A DNA stretch of 64,000 nucleotides from Archilochus colubris. Taxonomy: Eukaryota; Chordata; Aves; Apodiformes; Trochilidae. A program made the position numbers and the translations under genes. Positions 49,090 through 62,357 of this stretch are shown one piece after another; within the stretch, counting starts at the first letter, position 1, and each line of letters begins with the position of its first letter. The DNA is taken from positions 3,969,676 through 4,033,675 of the forward strand of contig CM041104.1 in NCBI GenBank assembly GCA_023079485.1. The letters run 5' to 3'. Below the pieces are notes generated by a model. That model saw only the letters and a list, made by a program, of their open reading frames with translations, did not search any database and was not told where the DNA came from.

Positions 49090-49800
49090 GGGAGAAACTG
49101 CTGGGAACTCCTCCATTTCCACTTCTGGCCCCCTCTCTGGCAAAGGCTGAGGAGATATGTGAAGCTGGATGCACCTCTGAAGGACCATGGTGGGTCAGAC
49201 ATGGATTTGTAGCCCCTGAAGGGCCATGGTGAGCAGATGTGGAGCTGAAACCGAGGAGGACCCCATGGCAGAGGAGGTGACTGTTACCACAGCAGCCGTC
49301 GCTCTATGGGCAGCCCGGGCAGGAGCAGTTCCTGAGGGACTGCACCTCACGGGAAGGACTCATGTTGGAGGGGTTCCTGAAGGACTCTCTCCCATGAGAG
49401 GGACCCCATGCTAGAGTTTGGGAAAGCTGTGAGGAGTACTCCCCGTGAGGAGGAAGGAGCAGCAGAAACCCCACGTGGGGAACTGACCCAAACCCCCCAT
49501 GCCCTGAGGGGAGGCAGCAGTGAAGAGATCCGGGCCCACAGAGGTGGCGGGGGGAAGTGTTAAGATCCATCCGTGTTTCCTTTCTCTCCTGAGAGATTAA
49601 TAAGTTTATTTTTTCTTCCCAAGCCTAGTCTGTCTGGTTTTGTCTGTTACTGGGGAGTGCAAACCTCCCAGGCTTTGTCTCCATCAAGGAGCCTTTGGGT
49701 GGATTTTCTCCTCCCTGTCCCATGGTGGGGGCTGAGCTGGGCCTCAACGCTGACACTGCTCTCCCACCTCAGGTGCCCCTGAGCATCCCCCAGCTCTGAG
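49090..49800 (+). mobile_element. probable solitary ERVL-type LTR
   Basis: The middle part follows the layout of a common avian ERVL LTR. There are repeated short phrases such as CTGAGGGACTGCACCTC, GGAAGGACTCATGTTGGAG, TTCCTGAAGGACT and GAGAGGGACCCCATGCT. Then come GAGGAAGGAGCAGCAGA, GAACTGACCCAAACCCCC and GTGTTAAGAT, followed by an AATAAG-containing stretch, CTTCCCAAGCCTAGTCTGT and GGAGCCTTTGGGTGGATTTTC. No retroviral gag, pol or env frame is visible on either side, and the terminal bases and target-site duplication were not resolved, so ends are approximate. It is diverged and would be a remnant of ectopic LTR recombination. The assignment rests on remembered repeat text. Confidence 0.6.
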
Positions 49801-50859
49801 ACCCTGTCAGGAGTCACTGCAAGCAGGTTTTGATCTCTGAAGTACAGTTTTTTGACTTCTGAAGAGAACCAGGCTGAATTGGTGAGGTGTTTTTGAAAGG
49901 GGACGTTTCACACCACCTGTTCCTCTCTGCCCAACCATGCAGATGGATGGGGTCAGTTTTGCAACCTCGTTGATGCGAAGCTCTGGTAGAAACTTCAGCC
50001 TGTGTGTGGATGGGTCAGGAGTACTAAAACAAATTTTCAGAGTGAATAAGAAGGATTTCTGTGGCTGTTTTTCTGGTTCATAGCCCAGGAGAACACTTAA
50101 CCACATGTGCAATCTTCAGGAAGTGTGTAACATCTTAAGTGAATTTGTTTCAGCTGTGTTCACGCCTTTTTGTCAAGTAGTTCCCATGAAAATTTGGACC
50201 ATAAAATCCTGCTGGTATGAAAGCTTTTTCTTCTTTTTTTTTTTTTCTTTTTTTTACTATAAAGTTTTAAGTTGTGTGCACCAGTATTCCATATCCCAAA
50301 CTAATAGTTTGCATGTGGGAATTAAAGTATTAAGTTCACAATTTTTGAATAAGACAATGTTTATTACATGATATAACCAGCTTGTCACTTACCTGTTTAA
50401 TCATAAAGTTGCTTCATATGTTTTGAAATTGTGATCTGTGGAGTAGTGAGACTTGCTGCTGGAAAGAGGTTAAATTAATGAAGTAGTTTATCTGTGATAA
50501 ATGATTACCTGATCAAATTTTGTATTATTTTTTAAACAAAATTCAGTGGTGGCAGAAGCTATGGCTTGCTTACCTCCACATGTATGTGCATGTATCCCTG
50601 TTTTTTCAGGAAATTCATCTGCAGTGTAAAAATTCACAGCTTATTTTACTTTGAATTTGGGTAACTCAGCATTCTGAAAGTGAAAGCAATTTCAGACACG
50701 GTACAAGAAAATGGAGCCTGTCTAATATCTGAAGGTCCCCAGTTGTGTTGGGGACGGGTTGCAACATCTTTTGTCAGCAGGGTTATCAGGTTTAGGCTGA
50801 TGTATCTGGAGCTTCATGATTTAAAGGGGTAACATTTTTCAGTAGTTAAAAGATGCCAC

Positions 50860-51040
50860 CTGAGTAAAGAAACCCAACCCATCATCTGTGAGTCCTCCTG
50901 CTTCCCAAAGTTCATTAGTGATAACGATCCTCTTGGCATTTGGATAATAACTCTGTGATTTAAGGACTGCTGTAAGCAGGCTGAGGAACTCAGATGGTGG
51001 CATTAATGGTGCCTCTACAATAACATTTGAGAAGAAACTT
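50860..51040 (-). other. possible orphan coding exon (unidentified)
   Basis: On the minus strand a long pyrimidine tract (51078-51043) ends in CCAAG, a very good acceptor. The 181 bases that follow stay open and end CAG|GTGGCA, a usable donor. The 60-residue translation looks protein-like: no cysteine, motifs such as IVEAPLMPPSEF, LLTAVLKSQ and AKRIVITNELWEAGG. I do not recognise a family, and no partner exon was found with confidence nearby. It may equally be chance, an old retrocopy, or part of a non-coding RNA. Confidence 0.18.
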
Positions 51041-54000
51041 CTTGGAGGGGAGGGGAGAGGAGGGAGGAAGAAAGGGCAGCTAAGTGTGAGAGCACAGAAC
51101 TTCATCATCCCAACCCTCCTTGCAGAGCATGTCCACCTTCTACCTGCCACATGCTGCTTGTATTTTCTGTGTCAGTTCCTTGAAACAGCACTGTGATGAG
51201 TCTGCAAGATAGCAAGAGGTAAGAAATGGCTGTTGCCTGCCTGAACTGGTTTGTCTGGTCACATCAGTTACAGCAATCAAGTTCCATGGGCTTAGAGAGT
51301 TACTTGCTGTCAGACAAACCTCAGCACCTGTACGTGCTCTGTTCTTCCACCTCCCTGTGTCTCACTGCAATGATTTGCTTTGTGTATGTGTGGCTTGTGT
51401 GGATATATCCCAAATTCCACTGTAGGGAAAACACGTCTTGAAAAATCTGTGTAGGGAAATGTTAAACTCCCCGAAAAACACTTGTAGACTTGGGGCTGCA
51501 TCAGATCAGGGGCTGCTTGTGATTTTTGGCAATGGAACCCCTTTTCTTTGTTACATTATTAGTTACTAGTTCCTCCATCAGATATAGAAGCTGTATATCT
51601 TGACTGGCTCTACTGATCTGGTCACATCTGGCTCCCCACCAACCCTCTCCTTGGCCAGCACAGGGTGGAAAAAAAAAATAAAATGCAGTTTTGAAGCACC
51701 CCTTTTTTAAGATTACTTTTGTCCTGAAAGCTGCTGCCTCTGCCAGAGTCCTTTCACAGGGCAGAGTCAGCTGGAGGTTTAAAATCAGCTCCCCCCATTT
51801 CCCCAGGATTTGTGAGAAAGCCTTTAGACTTGAATTTTTATTGTTCTGGAGGGCAAATTACATACTAGCACAGACCTACTTGGTTTTAGCAATTAGAAAT
51901 AGTGAATTTACCTCTAAAATGCTCCAGATTCAAGATGCTTATCTCAGGAAACTGTTACTTGAACACTTCACGCTCTTGCAGAAGGAGCTTTATCAGGATT
52001 CAGCTTTAATTTAGCAACTGTATTAAAAAATATTAAAAGCCAACCAGCAAACCTCAAGCCCAAATCAAAACCATATTAACATTTTCATGGGAAAAAAGCA
52101 AAACTATGTATGACTAAATCTCTTCTTTGCTTAGAAACAGTCACAAAGTAGTTCCCATCTTTGTGCTAGGTGGATAAGGATTTTGCTTTAACAGGACTGA
52201 AAATGTAGAGGTGCCAGAGGCTGTGCCTGCTAGAAACAACGTAGATGCTTTTATTAATTGCTGTGGAGTGTTTGCAGAGTACCTGGGTGTCTATTGGCTT
52301 CACTTGGACACATTTTCTGTGGGCAATATTCAACTTTTCGACTGTTGCCTTCTACATATTGTAGCTGAATTCATAAATTTTAAAATCTGGATGTGTTCTT
52401 CCCTCAATGTTAGCAATGTGTAAATCAGCAATGTGGGTGGCAGCTAATGTACAAACTTTGGATAGTTCCAGTAATACCATTTGCCTTCCCCCCACAGTTT
52501 ATAGGTTACTTTTGGCAATAACAACCCACGTCAAATGTGAATTGCTCTCTTATCAGGTTACAGCCTGGGAAGGTGCCAGGATTAAATTTTTCTCTCACAG
52601 GAGTATGGTGGAAAACAGAATCAAAATTAGCAGACAAATGAATAAAATCTCAAGGACAATAATGAATAAACATGTCTGCTAAGAGTTTTTCTACAAGGAA
52701 AATCTGACATCTTTCACTTAAGGAGAAATAGTGAGGAGGAAAACACGTGTGGAGATTTTAGCTGCTGGGCCTGATAGGCAGAGAGGTAGAAGCTGGTTTA
52801 CAGTGTCAAATACCAGGCTCTTGGTGTAAGTAATGCAAAACTTTGCACACCAGATTGGATTTTCATAAGCCAATGTGGCTGATCCACCTTTCTTTGCCAC
52901 TCTGATCTGGGTGGGTTTTGCTGTAATGCTCTGCTCCTACAACAGTGCTGAAATTACCCACTTGAGCCAAAATCATATTGCATGAGAGACAAGGTGAGTG
53001 GGTGCAGATCTTTGGTGGGTGAGGTTGCAGAAGATACACACCTTCCCCTGTCGTCAGTGTTTTATTAGAATAAGTATTTAATTTTAGAATAATATTAAAA
53101 AGCATACAACACTACTTAAAATGTTCAGAATGGTGTGTGTACAGGCTGGTATAGGGCCTTTTCCAAGGCAGAGCTGTTGTAAGACAGTTATCCTGTGTCC
53201 TTAGGTTATGACCCTGCATTTAGGATTATTATCCCCAGACTATCAGACTGTACAGCTGGTCCAGGGCCTCTTGTGCTATGTAGGAACTCCCAGCAGGCTT
53301 TGGTGGAGCCCAGGAGGACTCAAGGTACCATGGGCCAGGAGCAAATGGCAGGACATGTTCTGTATTTCGGGGGGACTGAGGAGAGTAAGGGGACTCATAA
53401 AAGTCAATCTCTTTATTGGCAGAGAACTAAACAACAAATTGAAATTGTGCTGAAATCCAATTCTGTGATTTCATAATCCATAGAAACTTATTAACTTCAG
53501 AGACCTGTGCAAGCTGGGTAAAGTGTAAGCCTTTCTCTCCATCCCCAAAACACAGAAAATTTAGAGCATTTTTATGGTGCATTTTAGGACAATTGCTCAG
53601 GCACTCTGTTTAGGTGCTTTGCTTGCCCCACAAAACCCAGTTTATACAATCCTGGAATCACTCTTGTTCTGTTTTGGGCTTTTCAGAGCCAGTGGAAGCA
53701 CTTCATGATATAGAGCAAATGTGTCAAAGGGACATAGAGCAGAACAGTTGCATTCACCTCCACAGTCAATAGGAAGCAGATACTTAGACATAAATAACTG
53801 TTGCTGTGGGGTGAGGACAACCTCCCTCTGCAGTCCAAGGTCTGAGGGCACTTGTCTCTTCTCCAGGATCTGATCTTTGCAGTTTATTTACACTAGGTAG
53901 CACAACTGGAGCAAGAAAAATGCCCAAAAATAGCCCCCAAAAAGAAATTTGATGTTAATGTGCCCTCTGTGGTTGCCTCCGTTGTGCCAGGGATCATCAC

Positions 54001-57000
54001 TTTCTGGTGGTGAATTGTCTGTAGTAGTGTCTGAATTTTTTGTATTTACTCCCTCCCCAGAAAATGCCTTTTGCATATTTTCATTGCTTTATAGCTGCAA
54101 TAGCTTCAGTTACTGAACTTTGTTTTTCAGGGAACAAACCTTCCCCTCCCCTTGTTTCCAGATCTAATTCTGAATCTGTGTTTTAACTCTGCTTTTCAGC
54201 TTCCCTGCTGAGCTTGCAGCTGCAGCAAAAAGAGTTGGACTGCTCAAAGGCTGAGGGGTGAGAACACACTGGATATTGCACAGTTGGAGGTGAGTGAAAG
54301 CCACATCTCCTCAAGCCAGATCCCTTTCCTACTGCTTGTGTCTTCCCTGTGGCCCTTTGGTTTCTTTGAAGGCTGGTTTATTTTCCCTTCAGCTTCTGAA
54401 GAAATCTGAGGAGGAAAATATCTGGGGCATGGAGTTGCAGGGCTTGACTTCAAGAAGAAAAGAAAATAAGTTTGAGAGAGTTCATACTTTTTGACCAATC
54501 CAAATAGACTGATTTCTGGACCAACATTTGAATGCCTGCTTATTTTAGCCAAAGGTGTCTGCTTGCAGGTAACATTTCTTCAGGATTTAGCCCTAGAAAG
54601 AGCAACTATTATTGCTCTTTCCTCTTGCACTGGTACCATAACTTCCATTGCTGCCACAGCTGTCTCTCCAGCCCAGTGGCTGCAACATGCACATTGCTGC
54701 CCTGCCACAGTGGAACCAAAGGAGAAAAATCGGAATTCAAGCCCTGTCTGAAAAGTAAAAGGGACAAATTAGTTTCTTGTCACTGAGCTGCAATAAATAC
54801 ATTGTCATTTTTATACCCCAGTGAATCATATTCTCCATTTACCCCGTAACTATTATACAGTCTGCTGGCACTACATCATTTTTTTGTAATTTTATTTTCA
54901 CCAATTGTTTTATGAAATTTTTTAGTTTTATGGACACTAAAACAAATCTAGCCTGCGAGTATTATAGCCCTTTAAATCACTGGCAGGAAATCTCAAGGTT
55001 CCTCCAGACTGTGAGAGAAGGAAGCTTTAGGGAAGAAAGATTGCTCCTAGCTTATAAACTGAGCAAGAACCCAGAGATAAGTTTGTAAAAGGGACATACA
55101 TCATCACTGGCAAAAACCAGGACGTAAAACAACATCTCTCTGCTCAGCTCCCTTAAGAATAAAAATGGATTTTTATTTAGCAGAAACACTGAAGTAGTTG
55201 GGGAAAGGAACACACAGGCTTTTCCATGCTTTCTTAACCATAACAATCCTTATTTCCTACAGAGCCACTGTGACAGACACCTCCTTGGCTAAATTCTGTT
55301 AGTTGTAGCCCCAGACCAGGGGCAATCTGGCAGAAACTCCTCCTTCTAACGTGTGGGCATGCAGCACTTGGCTGAACTTACTCCTTATGATGCTGAGGAA
55401 TTGGTGGCACCTGGGATAGGGGAAAAGGATCAGCCAAGTTCTCCCCTCTTGTCCACAACCTTTGCTAATGCTTTTCATCACTAATCCTCTGAACTGTTTT
55501 TTTGTTTTTTTTTTTGAGAAGGTTTTGCCACTTGCATAGAATTTCAGTCAGCAAATGGGAAGCAGAAACTTACAGAGCCACCCTGCCTGTAGCTGGCTTG
55601 ACAGGAGCCCCCAACCAGGGAAGGCAGACCCAAGGATGCTGCTGTGGTCCAGCCTCTGCCAGACATCAGCAGGTATCTCAGTCCTTACAAAACAAAATAC
55701 TTGGCTTTGACATTCTGAGCAGCAGAGCTTTATGTTTTCCAAAACTTAAATCAAAACTGAGTCACAGTATGATAAAAATTGTGTAAATCTTTGTAAATAA
55801 GATTTAGATTGCTTGATGCACTTTGCATATCTCTAAATATAAGAAAGTAGGAGTAGGTGAGATGGAAGAAGAACTTTCTTCACTGTAAATCTGACAGTGC
55901 TGGCAGACAAGCTCTCTTCCCAGTTCTGAGGTGGACTCTGCAATCTTGGATAAACTACTCCCTTTTACTTTGCTCTTCTTTATTTGCCTCTTAATATTTT
56001 TAAAGACTCTGAAGATATTAAGACTACATGTTTAATTTGTGAGTTTGATGAACCATTGTTTTAATACCAAACAAAATCACTTTTGTTTCTAAGAATTTTC
56101 TTTTAAATATGATGGAAATAAACAAAGTCAAGGATAATATAAAAATGGCAGCTTTGTCTTAGACTTGTGGTCCAGCCTGGCCAGAAGCAGAACAGCATAG
56201 CTGTAAATGCATATAATATTTCTCTTGGTGTATCCTTCCAGCAATCTGTTATGTAGGAACTTATGAGCCAAGGGGAACACATTTGTTAATGGTCCTTGCT
56301 GGGTTTTTTTTTCCCTCTGTGAATTTACTGAGTTGAACACATGTACTCTCCTGACTTCCTCAGTATAATGTGGAAATGGACTTCCACTCTGCAACGTGTT
56401 CTATGATGGCAAAAAAATCTCTTTTTCCTTCTTTTTAGACTCCCTGCATGACTCTCTTTCCATCTGGTGTCCTACTTTTTGTTTTGCAAGAAGCTGGGAA
56501 CTGCCATTGCCCATTTATCTGCCCGGTGGTGCCCATGAGCTTAAAGATTCTGAGCCTTATCTGGCCATCCCCTTCCTAGACTGAGGAGCCCAAGCTGACT
56601 TTTAATTTTTGGACAAAAAACCCTTTCTGTGGGAAGGCAGTTGCTGCTTCCAGAGAGGGATTGGGTTTGTGCACTGGGGATTTGGGAAGCTGTAACAGTA
56701 CCACTTGCATGGTGGTTAAAATGAACAATGGCTTGGGCCTTGCTTCAATCTTGCCTCTTAAAAATCCTAAAGTAGCAAAACCAGTAAGAATTTGTCCCTG
56801 AGTAAATGGTGTTTTGGTTGCAACCCAAAACTTTCTGAAAGGTAAGTACAAACTGAAATTAATATGTTAATATTCACAGGCAATGACCTTCAGACTGTAT
56901 ATTTTGAATAAATTAGTAAAAGATAAATATGGGGCTTGTTTTCCATCTCTATTTTTATATTCCCTGAAAAGAAAGTCATACAGATTTGAGAGCAAACTGG

Positions 57001-58689
57001 CTTTGACTATTTGCATCTCTGGTTTTAGGAGCTGCTGTGCATTTTATCTGTTCAGACCAAAGCAGCACAGCTCTGTATTGCAGGGAAAGAGATCTTGAAC
57101 AGCCTGAACACCATCCCCTGCCTGGATGGATGGTGATTTTTTTTCCCCTGACTCCAGCACAAGAGCATCTTCCATCCTGAGGATTTATACTTGGTTTCTA
57201 TTCTAATAGTGGCCATACAGGGGACAGAGGTGAAACACTTCTTAGTTTGAACAGTTGGGAAGAAAAACTGTGAGGAGAATAAGGTACAGCTGAGTGAGGA
57301 GTGAATGAGTAGATGTGCTCAGCACGTTTTGATCCTTCCAGGAGTGCTTGTTTAAAATAGGGTATGGCTGAACAATAATAATATATGGGGTGTACCTGAA
57401 TTGGGCCAAATGATTTTACATCAATGTTACTCATCCTCTGATGAAAGGAGACTTGTAGCTATCTAAAGCACTCTCATGTCTCTTTTAGTGCTTTCTGCTC
57501 TCTCCCCTCTTCTATTTGCACAAAGTACAGTTCTTAATTTTTAATTTTTACTCTCTATAGCTAAATCAATTTCTATTTTTTGTTCTTTTTTTCTTTTTTT
57601 TTTTCTTCTTCCATGCTGTTTAATCTCAACTCAGAGCCCCAGCACTGGTGCAGGGTTACAACAGTTTTGTCATGTTGGCTGTCACCATGCTGACAGCCCT
57701 GTGACAGCTGGCAGATGTACAGATGATGGATGTTTTCTCCCTTGTGCAAGGACGATGGGATAAAAGTGCAAACAAACCAAGTAATAGATGGGAAAAGCAG
57801 AGCACTGCTGATAAGGCCTGGTCCTCACTCTGTGATGTATGGGAAAGCAAGCTGTGGGCTATTTGTTTCAGAGAAATGAGGGAGTCTTTGTAGAGAGGGA
57901 CACGAGGAAAAGAAGAATAAAAGGAGAGAAAATAAAGAAATAATAGTAAAAGGAGGGGGGAAATACCCAAAGCTTGTCTTTGTTGTGGCATCTCCAGCCC
58001 GTTGTTATGGCAATAGGCAAATCTCATTTCAAGGAGAGGCTTTAGGTCCCCAGTTCATGCCTGTGCCTGGCATGCAATGAGGGGACCCAGGAGGAGGTGG
58101 CTGGGCTGGGAACACAGGGTCTGGCTTTGCTTGTTCCTGGGGTTCACTTGTCTCTCTGCTGGCTGGCCAACACCATCTCCTGCTGTTTAGGGCATCTGGG
58201 CATCTTCTGAAGAAGCCAACAAATGGCTCTGCAGACAGCAGGCAGGAAGGGAAACTTTTCAAGCCACTCACTCCAGCTGGAGTGCTGAAAAGCATGTCCA
58301 CTTGTCCAGATTTACCTGACGGGGTGGCGATGACCAGGGGGTGACATTCCTCTTGTCCCTCAGGCCCTAGACTGGCCCAAAATGAACACAGAGGCTGGGG
58401 GCTGGCCAAGGGCTGGCACTGCATCCCAGTGTGTGGTCAGAGCCCCTCCAGCATGTGTGCCATGCAGGGAGGAGGATGCTGGTATTCCAACCTCTCTCTT
58501 GAAAGAGTCTCTTGGTGCTCTCCTGAGACATCAGGAATTTTTGCCAGGGCTCCCACATGGAGCCTGAACATGAACACCATGGCTGCTCCCAGGGATGTAT
58601 GTGCCCTCACACACCCACTTACTGGCATCTGCATTTTCAGGATGCTGTTATTTCCCCTCATGTCCCTTCCACGTCCAGTTCTGTCAGTG

Positions 58690-59075
58690 TCAGGGACTTA
58701 TTTAGGCCCATAATAGTGATAATTTATTACAGCACACTTCCTACTGTGAGTAAATAAGTCTGTCTCCCTTAAACTCCCTGGGTAATTAGAAGAATGAAAG
58801 ACTGTGCCACACATTAACATTTATTTTCTCCCAGCATTTATACAAGGCCATTTTCTTGCTGACAAATTGTGGGGCAAATTGTTCTCGAGAAAGTCTGTCA
58901 GATGAAAAGGTGTTATGATTAAGCTGTTGGCATAAATTTGGGTGACAATAAATCCTTTTATTGCATTAACAGAATTTATTTGCTTGCAGCTGCCATTAAA
59001 GATTCGAAGAAACAATAATAAACAGGTTGATTTTGCACCTGCTTAAGGGTAATTAATATGCACTCTAAAAACAGG
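58690..59075. promoter_or_regulatory. candidate AT-rich conserved-type element
   Basis: The block is dense in words such as GATAATTTATTAC, GGGTAATTAG, GTTATGATTAAGC, GACAATAAATCC, AACAATAATAAAC and GGTAATTAATATG. These resemble homeodomain, SOX and forkhead sites, with little repeat content. It ends just before the CR1 tail at 59184. It is proposed from composition only. Confidence 0.25.
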
Positions 59076-59183
59076 AGTCTGTTTTGAAAAAAAAAAAATC
59101 CATTTAGTGATCTAGAGGCTGCTGATCAGGAAATGAATGTAGATCAGCTTCATGGGTAGGTTAGCATTCCATTACCAAAAATC

Positions 59184-59427
59184 AAAGAATTACGGAATGT
59201 TTTGAGTTGTAAGGGACCTGAAAGCTCATCCAGTTCCAACCCCCCAGCCCAGGTTGCTCCAAGCCCCATCCTACCTGGGCTGGAACACTGCCAGGGATGG
59301 GGCAGCCACAGCTTCTCTGGGCAGCCTGGGCCAGGGGCTTTCCAACCCACAGTGAAGAACTTCTACCTAGTGCCTAAATCTCTCCTCTTCCAGTTTAAAG
59401 CCTTTACCCTTTGTTCTACTACTTGAA
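59184..59427 (-). mobile_element. CR1 LINE, 3' end fragment
   Basis: The plus strand reads ATCAAAGAATTACGGAATG, then GTTGTAAGGGACCTGAAAGC, GGTTGCTCCAAGCCCCATCC, GGGATGGGGCAGCCACAGC and CTTCTCTGGGCAGCC, and runs to CAGTTTAAAGCCTTTACCC. This is the complement of a CR1 3' UTR, so the element lies on the minus strand. About 30 bases usually present after AACCCCC are missing, and it is 5' truncated at about 59427. It is non-functional. Confidence 0.93.
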
Positions 59428-62115
59428 TAAAAGAAACTGACAAATACTGTACCCATATTAAAAAAAAAAAATTAAAATAAACTTGAATAGGAGCCAATAC
59501 ATTGAAAAACATCTAGGAAAGTTACAGGAATGGCAAGTCCTGTATGTCAAAAAAGACTGTGTTGCTTTCAGAAAGGAAAAGCAGTGGGCATTACAAATAT
59601 ATAAGGATAAGTTAAAGCTAAAATAGAACTATCAAGATAAAAAATGTCTAAGTTGGTTCTATATTCAGAAAGTCAGACAATGGTAAAACTTTGGGATGGT
59701 TTTTCCAGAAAGAGTTTTGGGGAAGTTAAGAAAGCCCTTGACAGCCTACAGAAGGCAGGACAAGTGATGTCACCTTCTGGATATCCACCTTGTTCCCATC
59801 CCTGCAGGAACTGAGTGAAGAATCATCCATGCTCTTCTGTTGTCCTGGGTTCATTCCATCATTTTGATCTCCTACTTCTAGTACTGGATGAGACTCTTCC
59901 TCCCTGCCTCTCTACTGAGAGATGTAGAAAATGAGTCAATGTTGAAATAGCTAATAGTAAAATCACTCAAAATGCTAGAGAAGGGATAGCTAACAGAAAT
60001 AGGACCCTGGCAGTGTGTCCTGGTACTTCTGCTGGTATGGAAAACACCTGAGGTGCTTCTCTGACAGATCTCCAACTTTGCTGGGTAGGGACTGGGGAAG
60101 GGCTGTGTTTAAGGAGTACCCCTGTACAGAGAGCTGAGTACCCAGGGTTGCACTACACTACTTGGAGGTGTAGGGCAAGAGAAGAAGACGCTGGCCACTG
60201 ATTTCCAAGCTGTCTACAGGCCTCTCTGCTTTATTTGTCCCAACTACTGATCACTTGCTGCCCCCTTTGCCAGCCCATCAGTCTCTCCCATGGCCACAGC
60301 CAGTCAGAAACATTCCAGTAAAAAATATCTTTGTGAAAATGCTGATAATTTTGCTACAGGAATTTTGCTGAGACAGATACTTCATAACCCCCTGGGGCAG
60401 GAAGTTTGGCTGTTTCAGATTCTCTGGTGGGACAAGTGCAGCCTGGGTTCAGAGTCCTGCTCTCAGATACTGCTGACCATTTTGAAGAAGCATTGCTTAT
60501 ACTTCTCTCTGAATTTCATGATGTTTATGTTTTATAAACAGGACCTTAGTTATTACAGCCACGAGTAGAACTGAGACCCAGAGAAGCTTCTCTGACCTCT
60601 GCTGGTAGAGCATTCCCTCCTTGGACTCTGCTGAGAATGGCAAGTTGTGACATGTTGCTTTTTCTTTCTTTTTAAAGATTTCTCACCTAGGTGTGGGAAA
60701 GACTGTTTTCTTTTAGCCTTTGATATTTGCACAGGGCAAACACACACATTTCTACACTATTCTTCTGTCATTGACTTGTGTAAAATTGTTGCATGTTAAT
60801 TCATTTGGCACAGAAATTTTCAAACAGGATGTGTGCAGCAAAGTGGCTCCTGTCACAGTTTGACAAGGTTATCAGAGGGTAATGTGGTAAATATCTTCCA
60901 TCCATTAGTGGATTATAAAAGCAGTGCATCACACTGCTGCTTGGCATCAAGGGGGGAGGGAGAGCAGGAGTGTGGCTGTATACTGAAGAGGGAAGGTCCT
61001 ATCACTCATCTGGCTGATCTGGGAGACAAGGCTCACTGTAACATCTGACTTGTGCACAAATATGTGTTTGTATCAAAACTAATCATAATCATTAAGATGA
61101 AAAACAAAGCAAGAAATCCCTTTGGGTTTTTCATGCGTTCCTCTATATGTCCCGTTCTTTTTTCTTTTGTCTTTCTGTTTTTGATTCCCATCCTTTCTTC
61201 CCAAGTTTCCCCCTCAAATTTGTGTTTATCTCAGCTCCATAAAACCAGCACAAAATATTAGAAGTGCCACAGACTGCTTCAGTGCTTCATCTCTGTGCTC
61301 TCTTCCCTCCTTCCATGCAGCCTGACCTGCCTGTCAACACTAAAAAGGATTTTTTGCTGTACAGGGTCTCATTCTGCATTGACCTCTCATCACTACTGTA
61401 ATAGAAAAGATTAATAATATAAATTGTAAACTGTTTACTATAGGGTTAAATGGAGAGCACTATAATTCTGTGCAAGAATTCTGTGCTTTTTCTGCAAAAA
61501 GCAGGATTAAACCTCTTTATATGTAAAATGATACTGAGCAGTAACTACCTTATAATCTTGCTACATTATTCTATAGTTACTGTCCTAAACATCACAGCTT
61601 TTGTCAAGTTAACTGGGTAGGCTTCATTCTTATCATAAAATACACAGTAATTTTTAACAGGGGCAGGAAGTGAAAGAAGAAAATAACATAAAACATTTCT
61701 GATGGACTACTTTATATGCCTGGGGCCTGAGTCTTCCTCTCATGTCTTCTGAGGGACATTAGTTTCTCCTTTTCTCCATACTCTCAGAAATCTTTCCTTT
61801 GTGTTCAGTTGCTTAGAGATGTTGGCAACCAGGGGCTTTCTGGATGCACCCATAGTTGGGGTCTGCATCAGATCAAGAAGGAGCTTCTGAAGCAAACACC
61901 TTGGCTGTCTCCACTTCCTGCATTTTAGGTTGCTTCCACATCTCAGTGGCTCACCTAGATTCCTTCACAAAACCTTTGCCAGGCTTTTGAGAGTTTTTTC
62001 AAGGTCTGCCTTGCCCATTTGTGGCACATGTAAAAGTTTCAAGGTGGCTGTTTCTTCTCTGCTTCCATCCCCTTGCTCACCCACTGCCATGGGGGGATGC
62101 TCCCTCTGATGCCAC
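59428..62115. other. intergenic sequence
   Basis: No gene is recognised. An A-rich tract lies at about 59460-59480 and AT-rich sequence at about 61390-61680. Short open frames on both strands lack any supporting evidence. Confidence 0.65.
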
Positions 62116-62211
62116 CATCCCATCCCATCCCATCCCATCCCATCCCATCCCATCCCATCCCATCCCATCCCATCCCATCCCATCCCCTTCCCTCCCCTCC
62201 CCTCCCCTCCC
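62116..62211. repeat. (CATCC)14 microsatellite with (CTCCC)n tail
   Basis: Fourteen perfect CATCC units fill 62116-62185 and are followed by a CT/C-rich run of CTCCC-like units to about 62211. The array yields spurious frames of repeated IPSHP or GWDGM. It shares the pentameric period of the array at 17321 but not its sequence. Confidence 0.97.
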
Positions 62212-62357
62212 AGATGAGCTGAGGGTGCTGGGAGCTGCAGCTCCATTACCAGCAGAGCCCCTGCAGCAATGATGCTCGTGCTCAGTGGAACTTCTGTCCA
62301 TTTAATTAAGAAATGCTACTCACACAGAACTGAATGCACTAACCCAATTTACTGCTG

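Larger units (their letters stand above)
49801..59183. other. intergenic sequence
   Basis: No confident gene. It holds a T-rich tract at about 50223-50260, a polypurine run at 51041-51078 on the plus strand, an AT-rich block at about 54790-54980, pyrimidine tracts at about 57577-57611 and a purine-rich stretch at about 57890-57960. A possible minus-strand exon at 50860-51040 is listed separately. The AT-rich end (58690-59075) is listed as a candidate element. Confidence 0.6.

Noticed and set aside
49090..49800. Complete endogenous retrovirus
   Set aside because: Only one LTR-like segment is present. No gag, pol or env frame or second LTR lies within several kb on either side.
51691..52014. 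107-codon plus-strand frame
   Set aside because: Composition is not convincingly coding, and there is no Kozak ATG, splice context or family match.
53642..54076. Two protein-looking minus-strand frames, one with a hydrophobic C-terminal tail
   Set aside because: They are in different frames with a stop between, lack clear splice sites and match no family I know. Frames of 60-70 codons are common by chance here.
59428..59770. Extension of the CR1 fragment or another transposon after 59427
   Set aside because: CR1 similarity stops at CCCTTTGTTCTAC and the following AT-rich text matches no element I can name.
61965..62301. Open frames with repeated GWDGM or IPSHP motifs
   Set aside because: They are translations of the (CATCC)14 array.
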